Translations under genes and position numbers: made by a program
NCBI GenBank assembly: GCA_001790525.1
Contig: MGCU01000027.1
Span: forward strand, 1 to 44,571
DNA length: 44,571 bases
Direction of reading: 5' to 3'
From: Candidatus Saccharibacteria bacterium RIFCSPHIGHO2_12_FULL_47_16b
Lineage (GTDB): Bacteria; Patescibacteriota; Saccharimonadia; Saccharimonadales; UBA10212
In this document: piece by piece, positions 35,053 to 43,377 of the stretch
Position numbering within the stretch: position 1 is the stretch's first letter
How the letters are laid out: each line of letters starts with the position of its first letter
Notes under the pieces: generated by a model
Seen by the model: the letters and a program-made list of their open reading frames with translations, nothing else
What the model was told of the DNA's origin: nothing
The model's database searches: none

Positions 35053-35729
35053 TGAAAGCTAAATTCGATTTTAAAAAGCTCAATCTGGACCGCGGTCAGA
35101 CCCGCATGCTGGTAACAATAACAGTTGCCGCCGCCGTGACGGTCTTTTGTTTACTATCAGCTAAAGCCCTATGGAGTCAGGCGGCATATCATCGTCAGGT
35201 ACTATCCGCCAAAAGACAAGCCGTTGCTCAACTTAAGGCCAACATTGATACGGTCGAAACCTTAAAAACCCAGTACGATGCATTTAATTCGGCTAACCCT
35301 AATGCTATCGGCGGCAAGAATGTGTCTGATGCTAACGCCACGCCACCGGATGGCACTAATAGTCAGGTGGTGCTTAATGCTTTGCCGAGTAAATACGACT
35401 TTCCGGCTCTAATTTCATCGGTTGCCAAGGTAATGTCGCTTAATCGGATTGGCAATCCGGGGATTGCCGGCTCTGACCAATCGGCCACCATTAACAGCCA
35501 GCCAACCGCCAATCCGCAGCCGGTTGAAATACCATTGAGCCTAAGCGGATTGACAACCTATTCAGGTGCTCAAAATCTGGTGCGTGATTTGGAACGCTCG
35601 ATTCGGCCATTTGATATCACTAAACTGCAGCTGTCCGGTTCCAGCGCCAGCCTGTCGGTTTCGGCTAGTGTGACAACCTACTTCCAGCCGGCTAAAATTT
35701 TAAGTGCCGGCAATAAGGAGATCAAGTAA
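35049..35729 (+). CDS. pilO: PilO-like type IV pilus assembly protein
   Basis: Single TM followed by coiled-coil region; syntenic with pilMN; ATG overlaps pilN. Confidence 0.75.
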   Translation: MMKAKFDFKKLNLDRGQTRMLVTITVAAAVTVFCLLSAKALWSQAAYHRQVLSAKRQAVAQLKANIDTVETLKTQYDAFNSANPNAIGGKNVSDANATPPDGTNSQVVLNALPSKYDFPALISSVAKVMSLNRIGNPGIAGSDQSATINSQPTANPQPVEIPLSLSGLTTYSGAQNLVRDLERSIRPFDITKLQLSGSSASLSVSASVTTYFQPAKILSAGNKEIK

Positions 35730-35966
35730 TGACGAAGTCATTACAATTATCAATTTTCAATTATCCCCACACCAAAAACTTGAAGCTTCGTAATCTGATT
35801 GCAGACTACTCCGCTCAGGTTTTGGTACGGGGCAAGCAATTTTCAATGAATGATCAATTATCAATGATCAATGTAGCTACATTAATAAAAAGTAAATTGC
35901 TAACTGTAAATTTACTGAAAACTGAAAACTGTAAACTGAAAACTGGAGCGACCGAAGGGAGCGACT
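35729..35966. repeat. Hairpin plus degenerate heptad repeat with atgtagctacat core
   Basis: atgac-gaa-gtcat; caattat-caatttt-caattat; core 35871-35882; tgaaaac-tgaaaac-tgtaaac-tgaaaac-tgg; ends in agcgaccgaagggagcgact. Confidence 0.75.
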
Positions 35967-35967
35967 T

Positions 35968-36228
35968 ATGAAGCGACGAGATGTGATTTTGATAAGCTCG
36001 GCTGCTTTAATCGCCGCCACTATTGCCTTGGCGGTTTCTAACCTAGTCTTTAATGCGCCGTCATCGCGCAGCCAAGTGCCGGTGATTGAAAAAATTAATC
36101 CTAACTTCCCGGATGTTAAAAATGATTCCGCCTACAGCAGTTTCCTTAACCGTAATGCCCTTGACCCAACCCAGCCAATTCAAATCGGTAACACCAAAAA
36201 TACTTCACCGTTCAACCCAAGCCAATAG
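35968..36228 (+). CDS. Small membrane-anchored protein in the pil operon (pilP position)
   Basis: N-terminal TM, 86 aa, between pilO and pilB. Confidence 0.65.
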   Translation: MKRRDVILISSAALIAATIALAVSNLVFNAPSSRSQVPVIEKINPNFPDVKNDSAYSSFLNRNALDPTQPIQIGNTKNTSPFNPSQ

Positions 36229-36371
36229 GTGATGAATTTATCATTTACCAATTCACAATTACCAATTAAGTATCATTTGTCATTTACCAGAAGTTTTGAT
36301 GAATGGCTAATGGTAAATAATTTGGCTAATGGAAAATGGAAAATGGTTAATGCGACTCCGAATGGAGGCGC
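36229..36371. repeat. Degenerate heptad inverted repeat ending in an SD-bearing hairpin
   Basis: atttatcatttaccaattcacaattacc... / aatggct-aatggta...tggaaaa-tggaaaa-tggttaa; hairpin gcgactcc-gaat-ggaggcgc (36352-36371) before ATG 36375. Confidence 0.8.
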
Positions 36372-36374
36372 CTG

Positions 36375-38153
36375 ATGTCAATTCTTTCGCCTGAAACACA
36401 AGTTAAGGTCGAAGAAACATTGGTTTCTGATGGCTTGCTGACCCAACCCGAGCTTGAGCAACTCAAAGATAAAGCCGCTCGGGCCAAGCAGCCGATCCTA
36501 GCCTATTTAATCGATTCTGGCCGGATAACTGATGAACAGCTGGCCAAAGCCTTGGCCGAGGTTAATAGCTTGCCTTATGTTAATCTCTCCAGCATCCATG
36601 TTAACGAAAAAACCTTGAGCCTACTGCCTAAAGATATCGGCCAGCAGTACATGGCTGTACCAATTGGCGAAATGCAAAATTATTTAGTCGTGGCCATGTT
36701 GGACGCCGACAATCTTCAGGCCGTAGATTTTTTGTCTTCTAAGATCGGCCGCCCCATCAAAGCCTATGCCGCTAGCGAATCGGGCATTCGACGGGTCTTA
36801 GAACAATACGGCAAACTCGGCTTGCAGCACGGCTTAACCTCGATGCTGGAAATTGAGCCGACCGGTGCTGCCAAGACCGAGAAGCCGACAAGCGCTGATA
36901 AGGTTCAAACTATCGTCCAGGATTCGCCCATCAGCCGGGCGCTCAATGCCATCATGGAATACGCTGTTAACAACAATGCCAGCGATGTCCACGTTGAATC
37001 GCTGGAACACGAGCTAAAAATCCGCTGCCGGGTAGACGGTGTCATGCGCGAAATCATGCGCCTGCCAAAAAACACCGAGGCGCCGCTAGTGTCGCGCATA
37101 AAAATCCTATCCAATTTAAAGATTGATGAGCACCGCATTCCCCAAGACGGCCAATTTACCATCAAAGTAGCCGGTAAAGAAATTGATTTGAGGATCGCCA
37201 TCAGCCCGGTAGTCTGGGGTGAACAGGTGGTGCTGCGCTTACTCGATAAATCCGATACCGCTCTTCAGCTTGATGAAATGGGCTATAACGGCCGGGCGCT
37301 TCGAATGGTTAAAAAAGCTCTGGCTCAACCACACGGCATGATTTTGACCTCCGGGCCGACCGGTTCTGGCAAAACTACCAGCATGTACGCCATGATTCAG
37401 ACCATCAAAAACGACACCATTAACATCGTCACGCTGGAAGACCCGGTCGAATACAAAATCGAAGGTGTTAACCAAATCCAGATAAATCCCGATATCGGCC
37501 TGACTTTTGCATCCGGCCTGCGTTCGGTCCTGCGCCAGGATCCGGATGTGGTGATGGTTGGCGAAATCAGAGACAAGGAAGCGGCCAATTTGGCCGTCCA
37601 GGCGGCCTTAACCGGACACTTAGTCTTTAGCACTTTGCATACCAACTCGGCCGCCGGCATTCTGCCGCGCTTACTCGATATGGCGATTGAGCCGTTCTTA
37701 ATTGCCTCAACCGTCAGAACTGTTATTGGCCAGCGCTTAGTACGTAAGGTAATCCCCGGCGACGCTTATCAGTCAAGTCCGGCCGAGACTTTAGCTATCA
37801 AAAATACCATCGGCACAATTTTGCCCAAATCCCCGGCCGAGGTAGCTAAGATTGGTGCTGATCTTGGCTATCAGAACTTGCCACTGGCAACGCAAAACGC
37901 TTATACTTTGGTTAAGCCCAAGCCAACGCCCGATAGCCCAACCGGCTACAAAGGGCGAATGGGGCTTTATGAGGTTTTTGAGGTAACCGAAGCCATGCAG
38001 GAAGTAATTGTCAAACGTCCGACTACCACTATGATTCATAAAGTTGCCCAATCCCAGGGTATGATTACCATGAAGCAGGACGGCTATCTTAAGGCGCTGG
38101 CCGGGCTAACAACCGTTATGGAAGTAAATCGGGTGGCTAGCGCCGACAGCTAA
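36375..38153 (+). CDS. pilB: Type IV pilus assembly ATPase PilB/GspE
   Basis: MILTSGPTGSGKTTSMYAMI, VTLEDPVEYKIEGVNQIQ, LRQDPDVVMVGEIRDKEAA, HTNSAAGILPRLLDM; N-terminal T2SSE_N. Confidence 0.97.
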   Translation: MSILSPETQVKVEETLVSDGLLTQPELEQLKDKAARAKQPILAYLIDSGRITDEQLAKALAEVNSLPYVNLSSIHVNEKTLSLLPKDIGQQYMAVPIGEMQNYLVVAMLDADNLQAVDFLSSKIGRPIKAYAASESGIRRVLEQYGKLGLQHGLTSMLEIEPTGAAKTEKPTSADKVQTIVQDSPISRALNAIMEYAVNNNASDVHVESLEHELKIRCRVDGVMREIMRLPKNTEAPLVSRIKILSNLKIDEHRIPQDGQFTIKVAGKEIDLRIAISPVVWGEQVVLRLLDKSDTALQLDEMGYNGRALRMVKKALAQPHGMILTSGPTGSGKTTSMYAMIQTIKNDTINIVTLEDPVEYKIEGVNQIQINPDIGLTFASGLRSVLRQDPDVVMVGEIRDKEAANLAVQAALTGHLVFSTLHTNSAAGILPRLLDMAIEPFLIASTVRTVIGQRLVRKVIPGDAYQSSPAETLAIKNTIGTILPKSPAEVAKIGADLGYQNLPLATQNAYTLVKPKPTPDSPTGYKGRMGLYEVFEVTEAMQEVIVKRPTTTMIHKVAQSQGMITMKQDGYLKALAGLTTVMEVNRVASADS

Positions 38154-38155
38154 AA

Positions 38156-38270
38156 ATGATTCATTACATTCATCATCAGGGTCAAGGGTCAAGGGTCGAG
38201 GGGTTAGATTGTAGCGAACTACACCCTACACCCTATCCCCTAAACCCTAAAGCGACCGAAGGGAGCGACT
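38156..38270. repeat. Degenerate heptad inverted repeat
   Basis: gggtcaa-gggtcaa-gggtcga-ggggtta ... tgtagcgaactaca ... accctac-accctat-cccctaa-accctaa, then agcgaccgaagggagcgact. Confidence 0.85.
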
Positions 38271-38275
38271 AGGGG

Positions 38276-39352
38276 GTGGCACAACAATCACAAAATATCA
38301 AAATCGAGCTCTTGCTCGAGGACGTAGTTAAGAAAAAGGCGTCCGATTTACATTTGCAGGTTGGGCTGCCGCCGATTTTGCGCATCGACGGAGTCTTATC
38401 GCCAGTTCCAGGCGCGCCAGTCTTAAACGAACAGCTGGTTGAAACGCTGGTTTTTTCACTTTTAGACGAAGACCAAAAGCAGATCTTGCTGCGTGATAAA
38501 GAATTTGATTTTAGCTTTGCCTTTGGTACTTTGGGCAGGTTTAGGGTCAATGCTTTTCATGAGCGCGGCAATATGGCAGCCGCCATGCGCTTGATTCCAA
38601 ACGAGATAAAGGCCGTCGAACAACTTGGCCTGCCAAAAGTGCTCAATAACTTTACTAACTATCCCCGCGGTCTAGTGCTGATAACCGGCCCAACCGGTTC
38701 TGGCAAATCAACCACTTTAGCGGCCATGATCGAAAAAATTAATAATGAACGAGCCACTCACATTATTACCGTCGAAGACCCGATTGAATACACTCATGAA
38801 TCTAAAAAATCGGTCATTGTCCAGCGCGAAGTTCATTATGACACCTACAGTTTTTCGGCCGCCTTACGCTCCTCACTTCGTCAGGACCCGGATGTGGTGC
38901 TAATTGGCGAGATGCGCGATTTAGAAACCATTGCTGCCGCCATAACCATAGCCGAAACCGGCCATTTGGTCTTTGCCACCCTGCATACCAACTCGGCCGC
39001 CCAAAGCATCGACCGGATGATAGATGTTTTTCCGCCCCATCAACAACCACAAGTTAGAGCCCAGCTTGGTAACATCCTGATGGCGATTTGCTCGCAGCGG
39101 CTGATTCCGGCCGTTGGCGGCGGCCGGGTAGTAGCCACCGAAATTTTAATTGCGACGCCAGCCGTTCGTAACATTATCCGCGAGGGCAAAACCTATCAGC
39201 TGGAAGCCGTTATTCAAACCGGCGCCGAGTACGGCATGCAGAGCATGGACCGGACACTGGTTCATCTGATTCATTCGGGTATTATCAGCTATGACGAAGC
39301 CCGCAACTATGCCGTTGACGTCGAAGAACTCGACCGGCTGATGAGGACCTAA
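38276..39352 (+). CDS. pilT: Twitching motility ATPase PilT
   Basis: ASDLHLQVGLPPILRIDG, LITGPTGSGKSTTLAAMIE, VIVQREVHYDTYSFSAALRSSLRQDPDVVLIGEMRD. GTG start. Confidence 0.97.
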   Translation: MAQQSQNIKIELLLEDVVKKKASDLHLQVGLPPILRIDGVLSPVPGAPVLNEQLVETLVFSLLDEDQKQILLRDKEFDFSFAFGTLGRFRVNAFHERGNMAAAMRLIPNEIKAVEQLGLPKVLNNFTNYPRGLVLITGPTGSGKSTTLAAMIEKINNERATHIITVEDPIEYTHESKKSVIVQREVHYDTYSFSAALRSSLRQDPDVVLIGEMRDLETIAAAITIAETGHLVFATLHTNSAAQSIDRMIDVFPPHQQPQVRAQLGNILMAICSQRLIPAVGGGRVVATEILIATPAVRNIIREGKTYQLEAVIQTGAEYGMQSMDRTLVHLIHSGIISYDEARNYAVDVEELDRLMRT

Positions 39353-39367
39353 AAATGCTAAGCATTT

Positions 39368-39452
39368 TTACGAATTACGAATTACGAATTAAGAATTATG
39401 AGGCTGACATACTTCATACTTCATTATTCATACTTCTGCAACCGGAGGTTGC
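39368..39452. repeat. Degenerate heptad inverted repeat ending in an SD-bearing hairpin
   Basis: aattacg-aattacg-aattaag-aattatg ... tacttca-tacttca-ttattca-tacttct then gcaacc-gga-ggttgc (39438-39452), ATG 39456. Confidence 0.82.
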
Positions 39453-39455
39453 TTG

Positions 39456-40670
39456 ATGCAGAGCTTTACCTACACCGCCCGCAATCTAAGAACAGGCGAA
39501 AAAATAACTGCCGCTGTCGAGGCCGAAGACGAGGCCGCTGCCGCCCGCCTGCTAACCGAGCGTGGTCTGGCCCCTCTAGAAATTACCCCCAAAAAAGAAG
39601 AGGGTTTGCGGTCATTTTTCAATCGGATTCCAGCCAAACACATGGTGGTCTTTTCCCGCCAGCTATCGACTTTAGTTAATGCCGGTTTGCCGCTGGTGCA
39701 AAGCCTGGAGGCGGTTCGTAAACAAACCGCCAATAAACAGCTCAAACCAACTATTGCCAAAATTATTAATGATGTGGAGGCCGGTTCCAACTTGGCCGAG
39801 GCCATGGCCGCTCATCCCCGCGTTTTTAACGACGTTTATACCAGTTTGATTGCCGCCGGCGAGGCCTCTGGAACGTTAGACGTTTCCTTGGAACGACTGG
39901 CCAACCAGCAGGAAAAAGATTCAGAAATAGTTTCGCGCCTGCGCGGCGCCATGCTTTATCCAATGCTGGTCATTATTGTCTTAGTCGGCGTGGTGGTCTT
40001 TTTGATGACTTCTGTTTTACCACAAGTTGAAAGTCTATATGCCGGCTTGCCAAACGTTCAACTGCCAGTTGTGACTAAGTTTCTGCTGGCTATCACTCAT
40101 TTTCTGTTAAATTTCTGGTGGTTGATAATTTTGGTTTTTGGTGGCGGTATTTTCCTACTTGTACGTTGGGTCCGCACCCGTCCGGGACGGCTGGTGTACG
40201 ACCGGTTTAAAATGCGGGCGCCGGCCATCGGGCCGCTGTTTATGAAGCTTTACATGGCTCGGTTTTCGCGCGTGTCAGCTACCCTAGTAGCTAGCGGCGT
40301 GCCGCTTATTCAAGTCTTAAACACCTCTGCCAAATCAATTGGTAATCTTCACGTTGAGGCCGCCATTTTGCGCGCCGCCGAAGCCGTCAAAGGCGGCAAA
40401 ACCCTTAGCGAAAGCTTAACCGATGAGCGCTATTTTTTGGAACTGGTGCCCAACATGGTCCGCACCGGCGAACAATCCGGCTCACTCGATACAATGCTGG
40501 CTAAACTAGCCGACTATTATGAGAAAGAAGTTGATAATCAGATTAAAACCATTGCTACGGTAATTGAACCAGTGCTGATGATTACGGTCGGTATCATTGC
40601 TCTGATAATCGTGGCCGCCGTGCTGCTGCCAATTTATTCACTGGCCGGCAAGAACTTCATCAAACTATAA
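39456..40670 (+). CDS. pilC: Type IV pilus inner-membrane platform protein PilC/GspF (ORF track start 39453 is a TTG codon directly before this ATG)
   Basis: MQSFTYTARNLRTGEKITAAVEAEDEAAAARLLTERGLAPLEI; LSTLVNAGLPLVQSLEAV; two T2SSF repeats. Confidence 0.96.
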   Translation: MQSFTYTARNLRTGEKITAAVEAEDEAAAARLLTERGLAPLEITPKKEEGLRSFFNRIPAKHMVVFSRQLSTLVNAGLPLVQSLEAVRKQTANKQLKPTIAKIINDVEAGSNLAEAMAAHPRVFNDVYTSLIAAGEASGTLDVSLERLANQQEKDSEIVSRLRGAMLYPMLVIIVLVGVVVFLMTSVLPQVESLYAGLPNVQLPVVTKFLLAITHFLLNFWWLIILVFGGGIFLLVRWVRTRPGRLVYDRFKMRAPAIGPLFMKLYMARFSRVSATLVASGVPLIQVLNTSAKSIGNLHVEAAILRAAEAVKGGKTLSESLTDERYFLELVPNMVRTGEQSGSLDTMLAKLADYYEKEVDNQIKTIATVIEPVLMITVGIIALIIVAAVLLPIYSLAGKNFIKL

Positions 40671-40748
40671 TGATTGCAAGTTCAGAAAGATGTAATATCA
40701 TATAACCATAAGCATTCAGCAAATTTTTACGAGGGGGGCATACAAAAA

Positions 40749-41282
40749 GTGAAAAAACTACTTCCAAAAAAACTTCGCGGCTTTACCATTATCGAAATTT
40801 TGATTGTGCTGGCGATTGCCGGTTTGATCCTATCAATTGTTTTCATTGCCGTACCGCAACTGCAGCGTAACGCCCGTGATTCCAAACGCCAAAGTATTGC
40901 CAACCGTTTAAGTTCCGAACTCGGTCAATTCTCGGCCAACAACCAGGGCACTTACCCGTGGGTAGGTGTTACCGGCACTTTCACTAACTGCGCCACCGGC
41001 AACAATAACAATCAAAGCTGCTATGACTGGTTCAACCGCTATATTAACGGCAAGGTTAACATTCAAGACCCGACTTCTGGTAGCGACACTACTATCCTCT
41101 ACGCCAATACCGGCACTTTGCCGGCTTGGTCGCTCGGCAATGTCTGGATAACTGTCGGCGCGGTTTGCAACGGCGACCGGCCGCCACAAGGCGGCACCGG
41201 CGCTTCGGCCACTTCCAAACAGTACGCTTTGACGATTGCGCTGGAACGCTCTAACACCTACTACTGCGTCGACAACGGCTAA
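40749..41282 (+). CDS. Type IV pilin (prepilin), start revised from 40674
   Basis: GTG after gaggggggc SD; VKKLLPKKLRG|FTIIEILIVLAIAGLILSIVF cleavage motif. Confidence 0.88.
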   Translation: MKKLLPKKLRGFTIIEILIVLAIAGLILSIVFIAVPQLQRNARDSKRQSIANRLSSELGQFSANNQGTYPWVGVTGTFTNCATGNNNNQSCYDWFNRYINGKVNIQDPTSGSDTTILYANTGTLPAWSLGNVWITVGAVCNGDRPPQGGTGASATSKQYALTIALERSNTYYCVDNG

Positions 41283-41398
41283 ATATAGCAATTAGAAAAT
41301 AGCAAGTAGCAATTAGTAACTGGAAAATAGGAAAAAGACCCTAGGACTATAGGTCGCTAGTTCCTATTTCCTAATTACTAGTTACTGGCAGGCGTGCT
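41283..41398. repeat. Degenerate heptad inverted repeat
   Basis: atagcaattagaaaatagcaagtagcaattagtaactggaaaatagg ... ttcctat-ttcctaa-ttactag-ttactgg. Confidence 0.78.
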
Positions 41399-41404
41399 AG
41401 CATA

Positions 41405-42301
41405 ATGATAATGATTTTAACTCTTGTAGTTCTAGCCTGCCTGGGGCTTTGTTTGGGCAGTTTTGTCAATGCAGTTGTCTGGAGAACCAGACAGCAGTCA
41501 CTAGTCACTAGTCGCCAGTCATCAGTTAAAAAAACAAATTCGAGAAGACTAAGCACTGAAGACTCAAGACTAGCAACTAAAAATAACCAGCTATCCATTT
41601 TGAAGGGCAGAAGTGTATGCCCAAATTGCTTGCATGAGCTTGCGCCAAGAGACCTTATACCAGTTTTTAGCTGGTTATTTTTGCGGGGGCGCTGCCGCTA
41701 CTGCCATAAACCGATTTCCAAGCAATATCCAATCGTCGAACTAACGATGGCAGCCGTTTTTGTATCATCGTATATTTTATGGCCGCAAGATTTTAGCGGG
41801 GCCGGGCAGTGGCTTTTGTTTAGCACTTGGCTGGCTACCAGCGTTGGCTTGCTGGCACTGGCGGTCTACGACTGGCGCTGGCTGCTACTGCCAAACAAAG
41901 TGGTCTACCCAACTTTCCTCGTTGCGGCTGCCGGCCGGGCAATTTATATTGTTGGTTATGCGCCGGATAAACTGTCGGCTTTGCTTAATTGGGCTGGCGC
42001 CATCGCCGTAACCAGCGGTCTTTTTTACTTAATTTACAATCTGTCCGACAAATACATTGGCGGCGGCGATATTACGCTCGGTCTGGTCACCGGTACGATA
42101 TTAGCCACGCCGTTTAAAGCTGTTTTGATGATATTTTTTGCATCAATTCTGGGAACTTTATTTGCCTTGCCGGGTTTAATTAGTAAGAGCAGGGGATTTC
42201 AAAGCAAAATTCCTTACGGACCGTTTTTAATAGCCGCAACTTTTATCGTGCTCCTTTTTGGGCCGGCCATCACCGACTGGTACGAACAACTACTCACGTA
42301 G
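41405..42301 (+). CDS. pilD: Prepilin peptidase
   Basis: CLGSFVNAVVWR, CPNCLHELAPRDLIPVFSWLFLRGRCRYCHKPISKQYPIVEL, VYDWRWLLLPN, YIGGGDITLGL. Confidence 0.95.
   Translation: MIMILTLVVLACLGLCLGSFVNAVVWRTRQQSLVTSRQSSVKKTNSRRLSTEDSRLATKNNQLSILKGRSVCPNCLHELAPRDLIPVFSWLFLRGRCRYCHKPISKQYPIVELTMAAVFVSSYILWPQDFSGAGQWLLFSTWLATSVGLLALAVYDWRWLLLPNKVVYPTFLVAAAGRAIYIVGYAPDKLSALLNWAGAIAVTSGLFYLIYNLSDKYIGGGDITLGLVTGTILATPFKAVLMIFFASILGTLFALPGLISKSRGFQSKIPYGPFLIAATFIVLLFGPAITDWYEQLLT
41470..41593. repeat. Composite hairpin-heptad IR insertion inside pilD
   Basis: gttgtctgg-agaa-ccagacagc; agcagtc-actagtc-actagtc-gccagtc-atcagtt; gaagact-aagcact-gaagact-caagact-agcaact; aaaaataaccagcta (41579-41593) inverted at 41668-41682. 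Confidence 0.88.
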
Positions 42302-42394
42302 TTGTAGTCTCTAGTAACTAGTTGCTAGTATATCCTTAACTAGTGACTAACGACTAGTGACTAGGGGTACAACTCCGGTCGGAGTTGTACCCCT
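42301..42394. repeat. Heptad inverted repeat followed by a perfect 14-bp-arm hairpin
   Basis: agtctct-agtaact-agttgct-agta ... taactagtgactaacgactagtgacta; aggggtacaactcc-ggtc-ggagttgtacccct (42363-42394). Confidence 0.85.
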
Positions 42395-42411
42395 TATGCT
42401 ATACTTTAGCC

Positions 42412-43224
42412 ATGATTTCCAGGTGGGGCGGTTACACCGTGATAGAAGTGCTAATCGTACTGGCCATTTCAGGCGTCATTTTTGTCAGCGGGGTGGTGAT
42501 GTTTAGCGGTCAAAGCAACTCCACTGCCTTTGAGCAAAGTATGCAGGACGCTAACTCCGAGATAACCACTCGGTTGCGCGGGGTTGGCTCCAGCCAGTTC
42601 TTTAATAGCGAAGGATACATATGTGTGGTTAGCGGCAATCCAGCCAGAGCCATTCTTTCGCCAGGCACTGGTAGCAGTACCGGCAACCAAGATTGTCTGG
42701 TGGTTGGCACGGCTGTCGAAGCGCCGACGAGTGACAGCCGCCTGTATTTTTTTCAGGTTCTTGGTAACCGCCAGGTTTATAGCGCTGGCAACAATCCGGT
42801 CGGGCTAGCAACTAACTTAACCGAATCCAACCCGACGATTGCTTTTTCGGACGATGCCGATCTAACCTTTTCTTACAAATTAGCCAGTGACGTCAAAATA
42901 ATTTCTTCTAATGTCGAGGCCATTGATGGCTCGAGCTTAGCCAGCAGCCTGGTTGGTTTCTACATCGATTTCAATGGCGAAGCGCCAGTTGGCCAAAATG
43001 GGTCGCAGACCGCGCAGGCCAAAGCCTACAATTATCAAACGGCCGGCCATGACGCTAGCGCCGCTAACAGTTGCATTGAGGGAACTACTTGCCAACCACC
43101 GGCTGATGCCAAAGTTTGGAAAATCTGTTTTGAGAGCCCCTCCGGCAATCGCCGAGCCGAAATTGACATCGCCAACCAACCGGCCGGTGTCACCACTGAA
43201 CTTAAATTCATAAATTGCACATGA
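42412..43224 (+). CDS. Pilin-like protein (start revised from 42385)
   Basis: MISRWGG|YTVIEVLIVLAISGVIFVSGVVMFSG; TATACT -10 at 42400-42405. Confidence 0.82.
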   Translation: MISRWGGYTVIEVLIVLAISGVIFVSGVVMFSGQSNSTAFEQSMQDANSEITTRLRGVGSSQFFNSEGYICVVSGNPARAILSPGTGSSTGNQDCLVVGTAVEAPTSDSRLYFFQVLGNRQVYSAGNNPVGLATNLTESNPTIAFSDDADLTFSYKLASDVKIISSNVEAIDGSSLASSLVGFYIDFNGEAPVGQNGSQTAQAKAYNYQTAGHDASAANSCIEGTTCQPPADAKVWKICFESPSGNRRAEIDIANQPAGVTTELKFINCT

Positions 43225-43236
43225 GTAGTTTTATGG

Positions 43237-43377
43237 GAGATCCGACCTTGGAAAAAGCAACTCACATTACAAGGACCGTCCTTGTAAAAAGTCATGTAAA
43301 ACTTAGTAGTTTTTATAAAAAAACACCTTGCTTTTTACAAGGACGGTCCTTGATGGGTGGGTCCAAGGTCGGATCTC
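43237..43377. repeat. Nested palindromic element (ccttgg family), copy 2
   Basis: Outer gagatccgaccttgg/ccaaggtcggatctc (perfect 15 bp); inner caaggaccgtccttgtaaaaag/ctttttacaaggacggtccttg (perfect 22 bp). Confidence 0.92.

Noticed and set aside
38180-38250. Telomere-like repeats (ACCCTAA/CCCTAAA resembles plant-type TTTAGGG telomeres)
   Set aside because: Internal to an operon, degenerate, in both orientations, and only one of many heptamer words in the window; 7-nt periodicity is the general property.
39350-39371. aaaaatgct-a-agcattttt as a terminator after pilT
   Set aside because: AU-only-type weak stem inside a continuing operon; more likely part of the adjacent repeat element.
39398-39679. 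ORF 39398..39679 plus strand
   Set aside because: Alternative frame starting in a heptad repeat and overlapping the pilC start.
41488-41580. pilD, fpg and truB as pseudogenes disrupted by insertions
   Set aside because: Reading frames continue through the insertions and the downstream conserved motifs are intact.
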